Assembly: GCA_002633005.1 (NCBI GenBank)
Contig: NMRA01000650.1
Coordinates: 119,260 to 183,259, forward strand
DNA length: 64,000 bases
From: Phoronis australis
Lineage: Eukaryota; Phoronida; Phoronidae
Reading direction: 5' to 3'
Part shown: positions 1-11,500 of the stretch, one piece after another
Numbering within the stretch: position 1 is the first letter of the stretch
How the letters are laid out: each line of letters begins with the position of its first letter
The notes under the pieces: model-generated
Told to the model about the DNA's origin: nothing
Database searches by the model: none
The model's input: the letters and a program-made list of their open reading frames with translations, nothing else
Made by a program: the position numbers and the translations under genes

Positions 1-264
1 AAAACCCACTCGAAATGTTTATTGTTAAAAGTTCTCAACAGCTGTGATTCTCTTCAACTCAATGGAGTACATTTAAAACTTGAAGAGTTACGTGTAGCGA
101 CCACTAGCAAGAATAATCATCTTCAAAACATTTTAGTGGCGTGTATTCTGCTCTTCTAGAGTAAACTAACAGGACATCACAGGATTACAACTAAATATAA
201 CCATGTGCAGAATCGGCTAGCTGTATTGTTAACGTAGCTTAAAATTTTGTCTATTTATTCTCAG
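1..264 (+). other. intron upstream of the first visible exon
   Basis: No coding signal was seen. The stretch ends in a pyrimidine-rich acceptor (ctatttattctcag) directly before the first DED exon. That exon begins in phase 1, so the gene continues to the left of the window. Confidence 0.5.
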
Positions 265-376
265 GAAAACGGCGATTGACAAGAAAACTTCATGAACAGC
301 TGCTTCTGGAAGTTGTTGAACGTGTCAATGGCGGTTATTTTGAAAGACTAAAGGGATTGTGTGAAGAATGGATTAA
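265..376 (+). CDS. DED1 first-half exon of a DED-ZU5-DED gene
   Basis: This is a 112-bp internal exon, entering in phase 1 and leaving in phase 2 at the donor AA|GTAAGA. It encodes about 37 residues including KLHEQLLLEVVERV and YFERLKGLCEEWI. These match helices 1-3 of a death-effector domain, whose usual core is L-x-x-L-K-F-L-C. DEDs form adaptor and caspase-recruitment contacts in cell-death and immune signalling. The exon has no start codon, so the protein's N terminus is off the window. The next exon at 8418 restores the codon across the junction (AA+A, Lys) and supplies helices 4-6. The exon at 22699 is a paralogue of identical length and phase. The DED call rests on helix pattern and paralogy. 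It could be another death-fold member, but the E/D-x-L-like turn and LK..C pattern favour DED. Confidence 0.72.
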
Positions 377-1849
377 GTAAGAAAAATAACATTACATGTT
401 TATGAATTATTCATATGCTGCTCAGTGACTGCAAATAATCGCCAGCAAAATGATCGCCATTGCACCAATCTTCGTTATAAAGTTATCTAGAGCACTATTT
501 TGGTCGGTCATGAAGTGACAATTTCAAAGTGAAACAAAATGGTTAAGAAGTTGTTGATTCAGTCTAAATAGACAAAGAACTCCACTTCGATCACAAAAGC
601 ATGGAATACGACCACGTTTTTGTCAGAGGCATAAAATAAAATCACTCACCTTTGTTCTAAACGACATGTCCGAAGGTAATTGTGGAATTACTAGCTCTCA
701 GATATTAGCTTTAAAGGGCCACAATCACGAGATGTCGCTTCGAGTTGAGTTACCGAAAAACAAGTATTCATGGCACTACTGGCGCCGTTTAATGTTGAAC
801 GTGTTCCAGGTTTGTGTCGGTTCAGTTTTTCAGGAGCTTTTGGACTGCTGGTATATTTTGCCAAATATCTTCAAAATTGTATTTTTATCTAAATAATTGT
901 GAATCTTTTAAATAGAACAAATCCCGTAGAGATTGAATTGTGACCTAGTACCAAACTGTTGCTAATTGGATCACGAGAACTGTCATTTTAGCAAAAATGA
1001 ACAAAAAATAGAAAGTCACATCTGTAATACCTGTAATACCTGTCACGGACAGGATCATTGGGGATATGCTGGTGCATTATTCCTCTCCCTAGACCATCCC
1101 CGTGACAGCAGAACTCCAGGGCTGACGTCACATCTGTAACAAAACAACAGTGTCAATAACATGACTAAGTTTCCTCTTTACAAATGTTCAACATGAAATC
1201 TAAAAATGACTCACTGTTTTCAAAATTGTACTTTCGTTTTCGCGTCATACAACTTTGGATTTTTTAAGAAGTATAGTAAAAACTTTTTATAACCCCTTAA
1301 GCAAAAGTGAACATTTGCAAAAACCATTCAGAACAGCATTTTGGAGAACCTGCCATAAAAGATAATATGTTTCACAGGAATCCCAACAGTCTAGGATCTA
1401 ATGCTCTAAACTTAATCCCAAATTTGGCCATTTCCGCGGCTCCAACATAACCTTAAGCCACAATGAGCGTTGTAAAACAAAGTTTGTTTTCTCAAAATTT
1501 GGGTCTCATATATTAGCCTTCATGCTTCATGATATTAGAAATATCGTATCTTCACATCTCATTTCATGTCATTTTCCAACATGTTAAATAATTTTCATTA
1601 GGACATCAAAGATATCCCATTAGTTAAGTGCAGTTGTCAATGAAAATACATTTCCATTACAGCTGGAAGTAGTTTATTTTCTTTGAATATTAAATATGCG
1701 TCAAATTATTTGTGAATGTAATTAACACGTAATTAAGTAAGGTTAAGCACCCAATTTGGCGAACGTGTAGACTGGTATTTTTTCAATTGACCGCAAGGGC
1801 TCGCTGGTGATACAGTTTTATAAGGATGTAGCAGTAAAGATTTTTAAAT
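377..1849 (+). other. intron segment duplicated with the DED cassette
   Basis: This is non-coding intron. Short blocks, such as the one around 1131-1180 with aaaacaacagtgt and the one around 1500-1620 with cattttccaac, reappear in the same order after the second DED exon (about 23010-23060 and 23390-23480). The intron was therefore copied together with the exon. The small open frame at 666-896 has no recognisable content. Confidence 0.5.
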
Positions 1850-3085
1850 TACCTTGAGGGTGAAGCTGCATCTGCTGCACTTCGTCTCAAATATAATGGT
1901 CAGTGGGTGAAAACTAACATCCCTGACTCCGTTGCACACCGAAGCCACAGGAATGTTTGCAATAAGCTAATGGCCAAGACTGGGCAACTATGGAACATGC
2001 CTAGCGATGTCCAGGTCACAACTTTAAATCATACAAACAATTTCTTCACGGAAATTGGCGATGGATGGCCTACCGCAGAACACAAGAATGAGGTGGTTTG
2101 TTATACGGACGGCTCTAAACTGGAAAATGGCCAGACAGGTGCTGGGGTCTACTTTCCAAGCCTTCCTGTTGCAGATGCAGAAAACTGGGTATCGTTGGGC
2201 AATCTTGCCACGGTGTTTCAGGCTGAGATCACTGCAATTAATAGAGCTGCTCAATTGGCACAACAATATAACACTGAACTTGGCAATCGGCCAATTATCA
2301 TCTTTTCAGATAGCCAGGCAGCAATAAAAGCCCTAAAGAAACTAAGGGTCAACTCTCGTTGTGTTAATGCTTGTATTAATGAGCTTAACAAGCTTGCAAT
2401 TGAAAGAACCGTCAATATACGCTGGGTCAGGGCCCATGTGGGAATTGATGGCAATGAGAATGCAGACAGACTCGCAAAGATAGGAGCAAGCGTTCTGCAT
2501 TTTGTGCCTGAACCTGCTATCCCGGTATCTTACGGATGTTGCAGGATGAGTATACGCAACTGGGTACATACCCAGTCAGCAGCCCAGTGGGCATCACTTA
2601 ACTCCTGCAGAGAAACCAAGGAGAATTTTCCCAACGTGATCGAACCAAAAGGTTCAAAAAGCCTTCTGAGTCTAGATAGATTGGGTATAAGACACGTCAT
2701 TCAAATTTTGACGGGCCACTGCAACCTAGCCCGACACAGACACATTACTGGGCATATGAGGAGCCCTGTGTGTCCCGAGTGTGGTACTGACGTAGAATCT
2801 CCTAAACACCTGGTAGAGTCTTGCCCAGCTTTTTATAGGCTAAGGAGCAACCTACTGGATGGCATTGTTACATGCCTACAACATATAGTGCATGGCAACA
2901 AATGGAAACGTCTGTCCGTTTTCCTAAAGGATACTGGCAGACTTGAAAACTTTCTTCACGAGGAGCCATAATTGGGGTCTCGTGCCTTTGCTCAGGTGTT
3001 TTGTGCAATGGGCCCCAACCATGAGGCCTGCGCACGTCTGATGCACCGCAAATGACATCAGACCACCTGCACTGTATTTTTTTTT
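1850..3085 (+). mobile_element. 5'-truncated non-LTR retrotransposon (I/ingi-like, RNase H-bearing)
   Basis: The copy begins inside the end of the reverse-transcriptase region (YLEGEAASAALRL just upstream of the ORF) and runs through RNase H, a CCHC knuckle and a 3' tail ending in a T-rich run at about 3076-3087. 5' truncation is typical of target-primed reverse transcription. It lies in sense orientation in the first intron of the DED gene. Its 3' tail (about 3005-3080) resembles the tail of the SINE at 52930-53165. Confidence 0.8.
1907..2971 (+). CDS. LINE ORF2 C-terminus: RNase H plus CCHC knuckle (5'-truncated)
   Basis: The open frame is 354 residues long and in frame with about 18 further residues upstream, so the listed start is only the first ATG in a truncated ORF2. 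RNase H (about residues 65-190) keeps the acidic residues: YTDGSK, FQAEITAIN, IFSDSQAAIKAL, and GNENADRLAK after WVRAHVGID. Near residues 288-307, CPECGTDVESPKHLVESC gives a C-x2-C-x9-H-x4-C knuckle, as at the C terminus of many I/Jockey-group ORF2 proteins. The enzyme would remove RNA from the cDNA hybrid during retrotransposition. No stop or frameshift interrupts this part, so the insertion looks fairly young, but the reverse-transcriptase core and endonuclease are missing and it cannot move on its own. Confidence 0.85.
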   Translation: MKTNIPDSVAHRSHRNVCNKLMAKTGQLWNMPSDVQVTTLNHTNNFFTEIGDGWPTAEHKNEVVCYTDGSKLENGQTGAGVYFPSLPVADAENWVSLGNLATVFQAEITAINRAAQLAQQYNTELGNRPIIIFSDSQAAIKALKKLRVNSRCVNACINELNKLAIERTVNIRWVRAHVGIDGNENADRLAKIGASVLHFVPEPAIPVSYGCCRMSIRNWVHTQSAAQWASLNSCRETKENFPNVIEPKGSKSLLSLDRLGIRHVIQILTGHCNLARHRHITGHMRSPVCPECGTDVESPKHLVESCPAFYRLRSNLLDGIVTCLQHIVHGNKWKRLSVFLKDTGRLENFLHEEP

Positions 3086-3089
3086 TTAA

Positions 3090-5449
3090 AGATTTTCAAT
3101 AGCTTGTCGACACTTTTAGTTAAATAATTCTGCTCCACATGTTTGTCGAGTTTCTCATCCATGCCAGATCGTGAAAATGTATCAACCAATCAGTCAATAA
3201 TCAATTTTAGTGATCTGTAGCTACCCAGGCACAACTGAGGGTTAAATGTATTTTTCCAAACAAAACGTACAAGATAGGCAACACGTATAATGTACTAACG
3301 TACTAAACCGCAGATTTAACAAATTTGCATTTTTAATTCAGTTTTTGAAATTTGGAAAATATTTCCTCTGAACTCCCAATTTTGCGGAAGTTTATTGTTT
3401 TACGATGTTGCTTAATCTTTTTTTTTCGTTTTATACGCCCACATGCCTACATAGGTATTTCTTTAAGAATACTTCGCCGTCTCCTCGATTTGTTGAGAGA
3501 GAATTTACGTGCATCTTTTCTAGACCGCCTACTACATATAGTCCCCGTCTTAAACGTTTTTAAGGGTTTTTGGCGTCAGCTTTCTCCCTACCAAGCTATT
3601 TTAAGGATTGAAATATTGACATGAGATTGGCATATTCATATACGTTAAGGAAGATTGTGAACACATGCGTGGTCCTTCTGGGACGCAGACGGCTGACGAT
3701 GATTTTTTCGATGGCTCTTCACAACGGTGGCACCACCGAATGGCAAATTTGTTTTCTCGTTTTCGTCCGTAAGTAATACTTGCTTAGACGGATTGTTATG
3801 AATTTTGGCATATAGTTTGTGCCAAAGCGAATATAGCCATGACTGTGTGTATTATTGACGTATTTTAAGCCATTTAGTGCCAGTGACCATTTTTTGAATT
3901 TAGAAAATGTTTATTGGCGCACGTCTCTGTAAAGTCTCTAGTATATTTAACATTTTGAAAACTGACATATGTATTTCTACCGAGAACACCACAGCTAACG
4001 TTGACTTTCGGAAAGTTTCGACTGCTGTGGCACCTCTTTATGGCGTTTGTTTGTTTTTTCGTCTGTGGTGGTATATGGTCCTAAACGTCATGCAGGATCT
4101 TTAATAAATTTGTCTGAAATGGTTGTTTACATTTCTTAAATCCTTCACGGATTTTCATGAAACATGGTAAATGAATTCTATCCAACATACAATAACAATC
4201 TTTTAAATTGATTCAACAGATTGTGTGTTACCTTTTGGTCATTTCTAATGCAAATAAACTGTTGTGCAATTTCCCTACCTATTGGACTAACCAGTGTAAA
4301 AAAAAATCACTTATGAAAATTAACGGACGTGTTTCTACCTTGACGTGCACTATTGCCGACGGTTACATACTGTTGCGGCTCCATATTTATAACTGTGCTG
4401 TTCAATACTATTTCCCCCGTGGATCATCGTGGAATTGGACACGATTCCAATGTACATGTATCTACCAGAGATATAGTACAAGTGATGTGGACTTTGTGTC
4501 AAATGCGACTCCTGTTCAGTCACCAATTTGCGATTTTGTTTTTCTTTAAATATTGATTGATATTCCACAAATCGGTATGTGACAACGCCAGTCCTCTTTC
4601 TCAGGGATTTGACCAGTGTTGTGTAGTTTGTCGTCTGGCTCAATACTCTTGAACTTTCTTGCCTAGAGTATTATGAAGAAGGGCAGGTGTGCTCCTACCG
4701 AGGAGGGTATTCCTGACTTTGTGTCTATCCCTATCAGATTCTCATCAAGTTAACTAGAGTCACTCTATTCACTGGAAATTTTTAAAATAATGACCATGTC
4801 GGGTATCTGCGCGGTACATGCAATGCTCGCAGGGTGGTGCTCATCAACGCTTCGTGTTTCTCTTGTTTCATTCGGCAATGCCAAGATACGTTTGACGCGC
4901 CACATGCCTTAACCGCGTTTTGGAAGATTGGCCGTTATTTAAACATTCTACTCAAAATCAAATTTACATTTTCCAGTTTTCCTTTTAATGAAATCGAAAT
5001 AGCTGGGCTTTATTCTTCGCTGAATTAATCATAACTTCAACTGGCCCAGTGAGTCGAGCTAAAACATCGAATGAAAATTCTGGATATTAAATTCATGCTC
5101 GAACTTCAAATTGCAACGATAGTCTCATAAAGTATATACTGGGATTGGAAAGTCGACCACTTGAGACATTATGCATTCGAGAATAGAATGCGCATCTTAG
5201 AAATTATATATTCGATTATGGAATGTTGACCACCATAGACATAAGGTATTTGAACATAGAAAGTTGTCCACGATAGTCGCCATGTTTTCGAGCATTGAAT
5301 ATTGTCCACCTTAGACACATATACGAGCACAGTACACTAGACACGCATCTGGCGTTTCACAAAAGTGGAACAGAAAATGCCAAAAATAATTTTGAGTTGA
5401 TATCGATTGAAAAGATTAGACCACGATCCTCTTTACAACCAAGGGTGGC
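3090..5449 (+). other. intron with interspersed repeat fragments
   Basis: No exon was recognised. The part near 3345-3460 (including gaactcccaattttgcgg) is repeated at about 23640-23740, in the equivalent intron of the second DED. The part near 4610-4810 resembles 25700-25900. Open frames here are short and unlike known proteins. Confidence 0.4.
4610..4810 (+). repeat. interspersed repeat, copy 1
   Basis: It shares scattered identical words with about 25700-25900, in the same order: gcaggtgtg, ctcctaccgaggaggg versus cccctgttgaagaggg, cactctattc, aataatgac. The second copy lies within a 325-bp block that is absent from the other allele, so the family may include recent insertions. Family unknown. 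Confidence 0.45.
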
Positions 5450-7402
5450 TAAAGCTCCCGTCACACGGGAGGTGCGGTGCCACTGCGGTGTTTGGCATAA
5501 GCCGCAGTTGCACAGACATAATTGTTGTGGTGCTGCAGTGGTTCCGCCATTGGTCACCGTATCACGACGGAAAACTGTCAAAACCGCATTCTTTCGCGGT
5601 GGAACGGCAGAAACTTTGAACATGCTCTGCGGTGGGATCGCCACTACACCGTCATGACCGCCGTGGCACCATACAGGGACCGCAGAAGCACCTCCATCAC
5701 CACCGTGCTTCCTCAGTACAACTGCGTGCAATCAGCTAAAACACAGACTGGCGACACTACGGCGATCTCGTGACGGTTCTACTGCCGTATTACCACTGAA
5801 GCACTGACGGTAAGGGGTTACCGCTGCGGAGTCAGCGAGGAATTTTATAAAGTTTGGCCGTCTAACTGCGGTGCTACTTCGTTCCTACGGCGGTGTTATT
5901 GAGCTGTTGTACGGCAATGACATTTCAACCGAGATTGCACTGAATAATAGGTCCGTTTTTCTTCTTAAATTTCAGTTTTCTAAAAATCTTCAGTTCAGAT
6001 TGACAGTCAGTATTTAAAGGTCAATGGAATGACAGATAACAACAGAATTTGATCGTCATACAGCTGTAGCTGCATCTGCAGCAACACCAGTCAAACGAGA
6101 GCGCTCGGAGGAGCGACCCCCGGCGGAATTAATCGAAAAGACGACGATGGGGAGGACGACGACGATCATGACGATGAAGGCGGCAATTATGAATAACACG
6201 ATAGTATTCATGTGACTAGCGAAGAAATCAAATAGAGAGCATACAATCAACTACAATAAAGAACAATAGATGGCGCAACATGACGGACGAGCCATGCTTT
6301 GTTCCCACGTTCCAAAATAGGTGGCGCTATGTGACAGTCTGCAGAGTAAAGTTGTGTTTACAATATTTGGCGTGGAATTCCACTCTACAGTAGGACAGTA
6401 CTGGTTGGGTCAGTCGGAGTCAACTAGGCATAACCAAAACAAAGTGAACTGAAAGCCAGCCAGCTTCGTGCTTGCATAGGTGACCGAAGGAACAACAGAT
6501 AATTCAAAAGTAGACGTCGTTGCGCAAAATGGAAAATATCTTCTGGAAGCCCCTTCAAAACTATATCTAAAGCGATTGTTTGGCAAAAATCAATACATTT
6601 TTCGAAAAAAATGAGAATTTGCCGTTTTTTTTTTGAAATTCAAATAACTCGAAAACGGTAAGTCTGAGAAATACGCTCTGGCAGGCTTTTTGAAAGTGCA
6701 TACTTCAAGGAATCCACATGCAAAAATTCACGTCATTTGCTCTTCCCATCAAAAACGCGACCGCAGAACGATTGAAAACCTGTGAACATGCGCCACAGCC
6801 GCCATCGTGAAAGTGACTTCCAGTTAAACAATTTTTTTTAAAAGCTTATTAACAGCAACAAACACGTGACCAGTTTGAAAGTGATTGATTCGCAAATGCG
6901 CCCTCTACAGGAGAAAACGTTTTTGGCCATATTTCGGGGTCGCATGTGCCACTTCCAATATTTCCACCATCTTTAACCGGAAGTCAACCATTTTCTGCAC
7001 ACTTGTACCACATGCCCTGTAGTATAATTTTTCTGATTTTCAGCCATGTACGCCAAAAAATACGGCCTCTACGAGCATTTGACTGTGAAATCGGATACAA
7101 AATGGCCGCCACGTCCGCAATTTCGTATCTGATCATGACCAAAAACAATAGCATTCCAGTACTTCCCGATCTACGCTTCGTGTGCACATTTCCTGAAAAT
7201 CGGACGAAAACTGCGACCTCTAGAGAGCGAACAAAAAAAATCTTGCCGTCAGACCAACATACTTGGCGGAAGACGCTGGGCCAGACCTGAGCTGGGCGAT
7301 GTGAGACGTGAGCATTTTGGCCACTACAACCAGCTTGTGGTCGAGCTCAGTAGAGAGGATTCAGCCTGGTGCCAGAATTGCCTCAGCTAGATTCAGCCCG
7401 GG

Positions 7403-7637
7403 ATGTTTGATGAGCTACTTGCTTATCACGAAGAAGGGCAGCAACTACAAAAAGGCCTTGTACCCAGAGACGAATGTGGCGGCAACTCTTCGCCACCTGG
7501 GCTCTAATCAAGCTCGATTTCCTGATCCCAGCAAACACACTATCTATGATGGTCAAGGAAGTCTGCCAGACCATTGTTGAAGCTTTTAAAGACGAGGTGA
7601 TCCAGTTCACTACGACCCGAGACGAATGTCCTCAGTG
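7403..7637 (+). pseudogene. HARBI1-like transposase fragment, copy 1
   Basis: Pieces of the N-terminal half of a Harbinger nuclease appear in three frames in the right order: MFDELL, then LITKKGSNYKKALYPETNV and AATLRHLG, then NTLSMMVKEVCQTIVEAF and KDEV. At least two frameshifts separate them and a stop follows. HARBI1-family transposases cut at the terminal inverted repeats; the catalytic D-D-E region is not present here. Position inside the TAA-flanked inverted repeats identifies it as this element's own decayed gene. Confidence 0.8.
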
Positions 7638-7751
7638 ACACCGCAGTGGTTCAGCCCTGGATCTTGAGTAGCACCGCGAAAAAAAAANGTCGAGCTCAGT
7701 AGAGAGGATTCAGCCTGGTGCCAGAATTGCCTCAGCTAGATTCAGCCCGGG

Positions 7752-7986
7752 ATGTTTGATGAGCTACTTGCTTATCACGAAGAAGGGCAGCAACTACCAA
7801 AAGGCCTTGTACCCAGGGACGAATGTGGCGGCAACTCTTCGCCACCTGGGCTCTAATCAAGCTCGATTTCCTGATCCCAGCAAACACACTATCTATGATG
7901 GTCAAGGAAGTCTGCCAGACCATTGTTGAAGCTTTTAAAGACGAGGTGATCCAGTTCCCTACGACCCGAGACGAATGTCCTCAGTG
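7752..7986 (+). pseudogene. HARBI1-like transposase fragment, copy 2 (probable assembly duplicate)
   Basis: It is nearly identical to the copy at 7403-7637, with the same frameshifts and about three substitutions over the 348-bp block. It lies just right of the single N at 7688. Sharing both frameshifts means the two copies diverged after decay, as expected for two alleles of one locus. Confidence 0.75.
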
Positions 7987-8142
7987 ACACCGCAGTGGTT
8001 CAGCCCTGGATCTTGAGTAGCACCGCGAAAAAAAAACGCGTGTGACGGCTTGGGGAAAAACTACTGGCGGTGTCACAAAGGTGATGTCAGTTTTGACCAA
8101 AATCCGAAGTGGCGCCGCGCCTCTAGTGTGACGGGGGCTTAA

Positions 8143-8417
8143 GATCGCTTCAAGCAATGTGTTTTTATCAATAGGTAATGTTAAATCTTACAGAACCTTG
8201 CCCGTGATACTCTTTCTGAGAGTCGTCACATTCCAGAAGGAATCACAGGGGCGTAACTGCTAAAAGTTTTGAGAATCCTCAATGTTTGAATTTGTATTTG
8301 AGAGCTGAGGAATCGTCCTGATTTGTTTCAAGAAGGTTTTTTATTCTCATGTACAACTTTTGCTCAGGCTTATGTAAGCAGGCGTGATTTTAGATTGACG
8401 TGATTGTTACTTTTCAG
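8143..8417 (+). other. intron 3' end and acceptor before the DED1 second-half exon
   Basis: The last 50 bases (gcgtgattttagattgacgtg) resemble those before the paralogous exon at 26434, so the duplication covered the acceptor region. It ends in gttacttttcag. Confidence 0.55.
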
Positions 8418-8590
8418 ACCAGCAACACTACAGAATATGACAAACACTCGAGAACTTCTTGAACAGCTTCAGCGGCAAGCGATAATTAATGTTGGAGAAT
8501 ACAGTAAGCTAACCGACATGCTGCACCAGCTCCATCTGGAGGAACTTAAGGATCGAGTGGAAAAACTGTCAAGAGAAATAAAGGCAGCAG
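8418..8590 (+). CDS. DED1 second-half exon
   Basis: This 173-bp exon enters in phase 2 from the exon at 265-376 and leaves in phase 1 at the donor GCAG|GTATGA. It encodes PATLQNMTNTRELLEQLQRQ and then a run including VGEYSKLTDMLHQLHLEEL and KDRVEKLSREI. This matches DED helices 4-6, whose usual pattern is a D-L-F-x-x-L-E-x-x-G-L turn, then L-x-x-L-L, then a basic RxDLL-like helix. The RxDLL motif is not conserved (HLEELKDRV), so canonical filament contacts may be altered. Together with the first exon it makes a 95-residue DED. The exons at 26434 and 29749 have the same length, phase and splice-site words. Confidence 0.75.
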
Positions 8591-11500
8591 GTATGAGAGA
8601 TCAATTTTCTGTGAATATTCAACTGCCACTTGGATATAAGTTGGGCTTTTTGAGTCGCTGTGATTGTCACTGTTGTTTTAGCTTTGTTCTGGAAATGACG
8701 TAATTTTGTATGATAAAGATGCCATCTCTCGTTATAATCGGATTTCTAAGTTTGAAGCAAGCACCAGTTTCTGAAGAACAGTGAGTCCATGTATAATCGG
8801 GAAAAGAAAGAAGTTCCATGTAAGTTGCAAGTTTTAAGGAAACATCGTAGCTGAGACACATAAAACATGTGTGAACGTATAGGAAACCCTTTACCTGTAC
8901 TAGTGATTTCAAATAGTACGCAATCATTATTTGATAATGAAATGAACACTAATAAAAACCTTGTCTTCTTTCATTAGGGCAAGCTTGAAATATTACCATA
9001 CCCATTTACATAAAATTGTTTTACAAAACGAGACTTTTGAGAGCGAAGTTAAATGCGAGTCAAACAACATGTTGCACGGGACGTTATGGACATTAATTTA
9101 TTTCCGAAAGCATTACATATGACATTGGTGTCTGTTCGTCCGCTCTTGGAAATTGAACACGCAGTGTTCAGTAACAGTTTAAGCACACATAGATGTAACT
9201 CGCAAAGTAGATCGCATTAAAACCAAATTACGTGCAAAACGGCAAATGACACTAGATGTTACCTTAATGATGTCTTCAAACTCGCGCAACCCAAAGCACT
9301 TCCGACAAGTATGACAATATTCACAGGAGTGCCGAATAACCGTGGCTCGGTCTCAGCTACCTTAGGGAACTCGGTCATTTATAAACAAGTTCGCATTCAC
9401 AGAACTCAACGCGAAGGTGAATTGTATTTCTATAAAATGAACAAAGACAAGGCGATTCTCTTCTCGTTAAAGGCAGCCTGTTACCAGGTTTACAGTACCA
9501 TTTCATTTCAAGTTGTTGTGTCTTTAGATTGAGTCAGTTTCAATGGAAACAAACAAACTCGTTATCTAGAAATATAAATGTGTGTGAGAAAACCATGGAC
9601 TTCAAAATGAGGAAGTAGAGTTCTCATTTACTGCAGTTACCTGCAGTGTCTTCTGCCGAACAGTTGATTAAAAACCCGCTGATGTTTTTTGGCATTCATT
9701 ATAATCTGCTTAAAGTTAACAATTCTGGAATTAGAATTACACTGGTTGCAAACAACTTGTCGAACACCCCTAATAAATCCGCTGTGGTTTGGTGCATATC
9801 ACGTGTGTCTGCTGTTTCTTATAATTTGTAAACGTCAACAATAAGCAGACTGTATTGCTGTTTTATGTTGGAATTGATTGGGTCTACTTGTAATACTACT
9901 ATTGTCAATCTAGTGTTGACGATACTTAATAGAGTCTCAGTCAATGGAATTGCTAGTCTTGGCTCGTAAAGAGATGGATTTAACGGTGAATCACGCCTCG
10001 TTGATACATCTATTGCGGACATTATTGTCGTATTACACCACTTGGTGGCGCTCAACAAAGTCTGTTGAAACTGATTCCAGTTTAAAATTCCCATAGTTTA
10101 CGCCTACCGAGGAGCAGCCGGCTTTTCCAAAAAATACGAACAGAATGAGCTGTTTTCACCCCAAACCCACGGTTTCTATGCAATTACTACGAAGTGAAAA
10201 ATGGTGCGTTGAAACTGACAAAATACTTCACATTACAGGAATCAGGTGAGAAGTGAATGTTCACTAGCAACATGTTTTTTTTTTCAAATCCAAAATAGCT
10301 ATTCGGCTTCTGAATTGTCCTCTAAATTTCCCGTTTGCAAGCAGTAAGTGTTTTAGAAAAACCAAGACAGAGCAAAACCTGGGTTAAAAAGTGAAGAGCT
10401 AACAATCGTATACTCAGAACAAGAAAAGGCCAGTCGTAGCCATCACGAGCAACTTAAAATGTCCAGCACAGCCTGCATGCGCAAATTATTATTGAAAATG
10501 GAATTAAACCGTGACTCAATTTGTTGAGGACCAACAGGACCACCTATTACTCGAGCTATACTTCAAATCAAACGGCCGCGCCTTCTATGATGGTGAGAAC
10601 TTATATCAACCTATAGATTTGAATTAAATTAGGAATCGACATCATACTAAATAAAGGAAGGTTCCAGTTGTCACTGGATAATAAATTAGAATCCATACAG
10701 ACCCAAATTTGTTTCTAATATTCTTTGGCTTGTCTGAAATAAAATGCATAGAATCACTGTTTTCACAAAGGGAGAGCTCCTAACAGGCGTGGTCCACGCC
10801 CCTTTAGTTTAAACCTTTCCCTGCCACCTGATATGAAACACGAGCGTACAACTAGGATGAAGATCTATATCTTGTATCACTTTGATTTCTTCGCAGAAGT
10901 CTGAACTTTTAAGTTTGTATTTTGAAAATTACACGATCTTTATAGCATATCGCTTGGCTAAAATCATATTACTTTTTGCTAAATGACCTCTTTACAAAAC
11001 CGCGATTTTACCGATTTTAAAAGGCAGTAAGTGTTTTTTTTTTCTTATTTTCAAGGAAACATAGCTTCACATTTAATTATGTGACAAAATTAGTTCTGTT
11101 TGGGCGAGTCAACTCTTGACAACCTTTGGAACATAAAAAGGTGTTCCAGGATCTCTTTTTTATTTGTGTGCAGTGTTACTTGTAAATATTAAACTATTTT
11201 AAAGGAACTGTTATTACCTAAGCTAAACATAGCAAGTAACTAGAACAATACAAAGAGTTTAATTAACCACTAAATGTAGTTAATCAGCCAAAATCACGCT
11301 TCTAGAAGTGTTTATTTATATCACAGAATGGCTCCCAAGTGACGCAAAATATCTTAAACAGTCTTGGAAATCGGAATGTGTCATCATCTTTCTAATAGAC
11401 AGAGGATTACATCATTCTCCAACACTGCATGAGCAAACATAGAACACCTAATTGCCATTAGGAGACACCTCTATTGCGGACACCCAACCATGTGAATACA

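Larger units (their letters stand above)
7340..8036. repeat. near-identical direct duplication around the N at 7688
   Basis: Block 7340-7687 is repeated at 7689-8036. The right block's end continues into unique DNA, while the left block stops at the N. This is the pattern of two overlapping contigs joined without merging. Confidence 0.8.
5453..8139. mobile_element. PIF/Harbinger DNA transposon, decayed
   Basis: The left terminus (AGCTCCCGTCACACGGGAGG) and the inverted right terminus (AGCCCCCGTCACACTAGAGG) match over about 36 bp with some mismatches. Both ends are flanked by TAA (5450-5452 and 8140-8142), the 3-bp TWA target duplication typical of PIF/Harbinger. Inside is a frameshifted HARBI1-type transposase fragment. 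About 350 bp of the length (7340-7687 versus 7689-8036) is probably an assembly duplication around the N at 7688. The element lies in the intron between the two halves of DED1. Confidence 0.85.

Noticed and set aside
5295-5773. Overlapping open frames on both strands
   Set aside because: They lie across the left end of the Harbinger element, whose GC-rich repeats keep several frames open.
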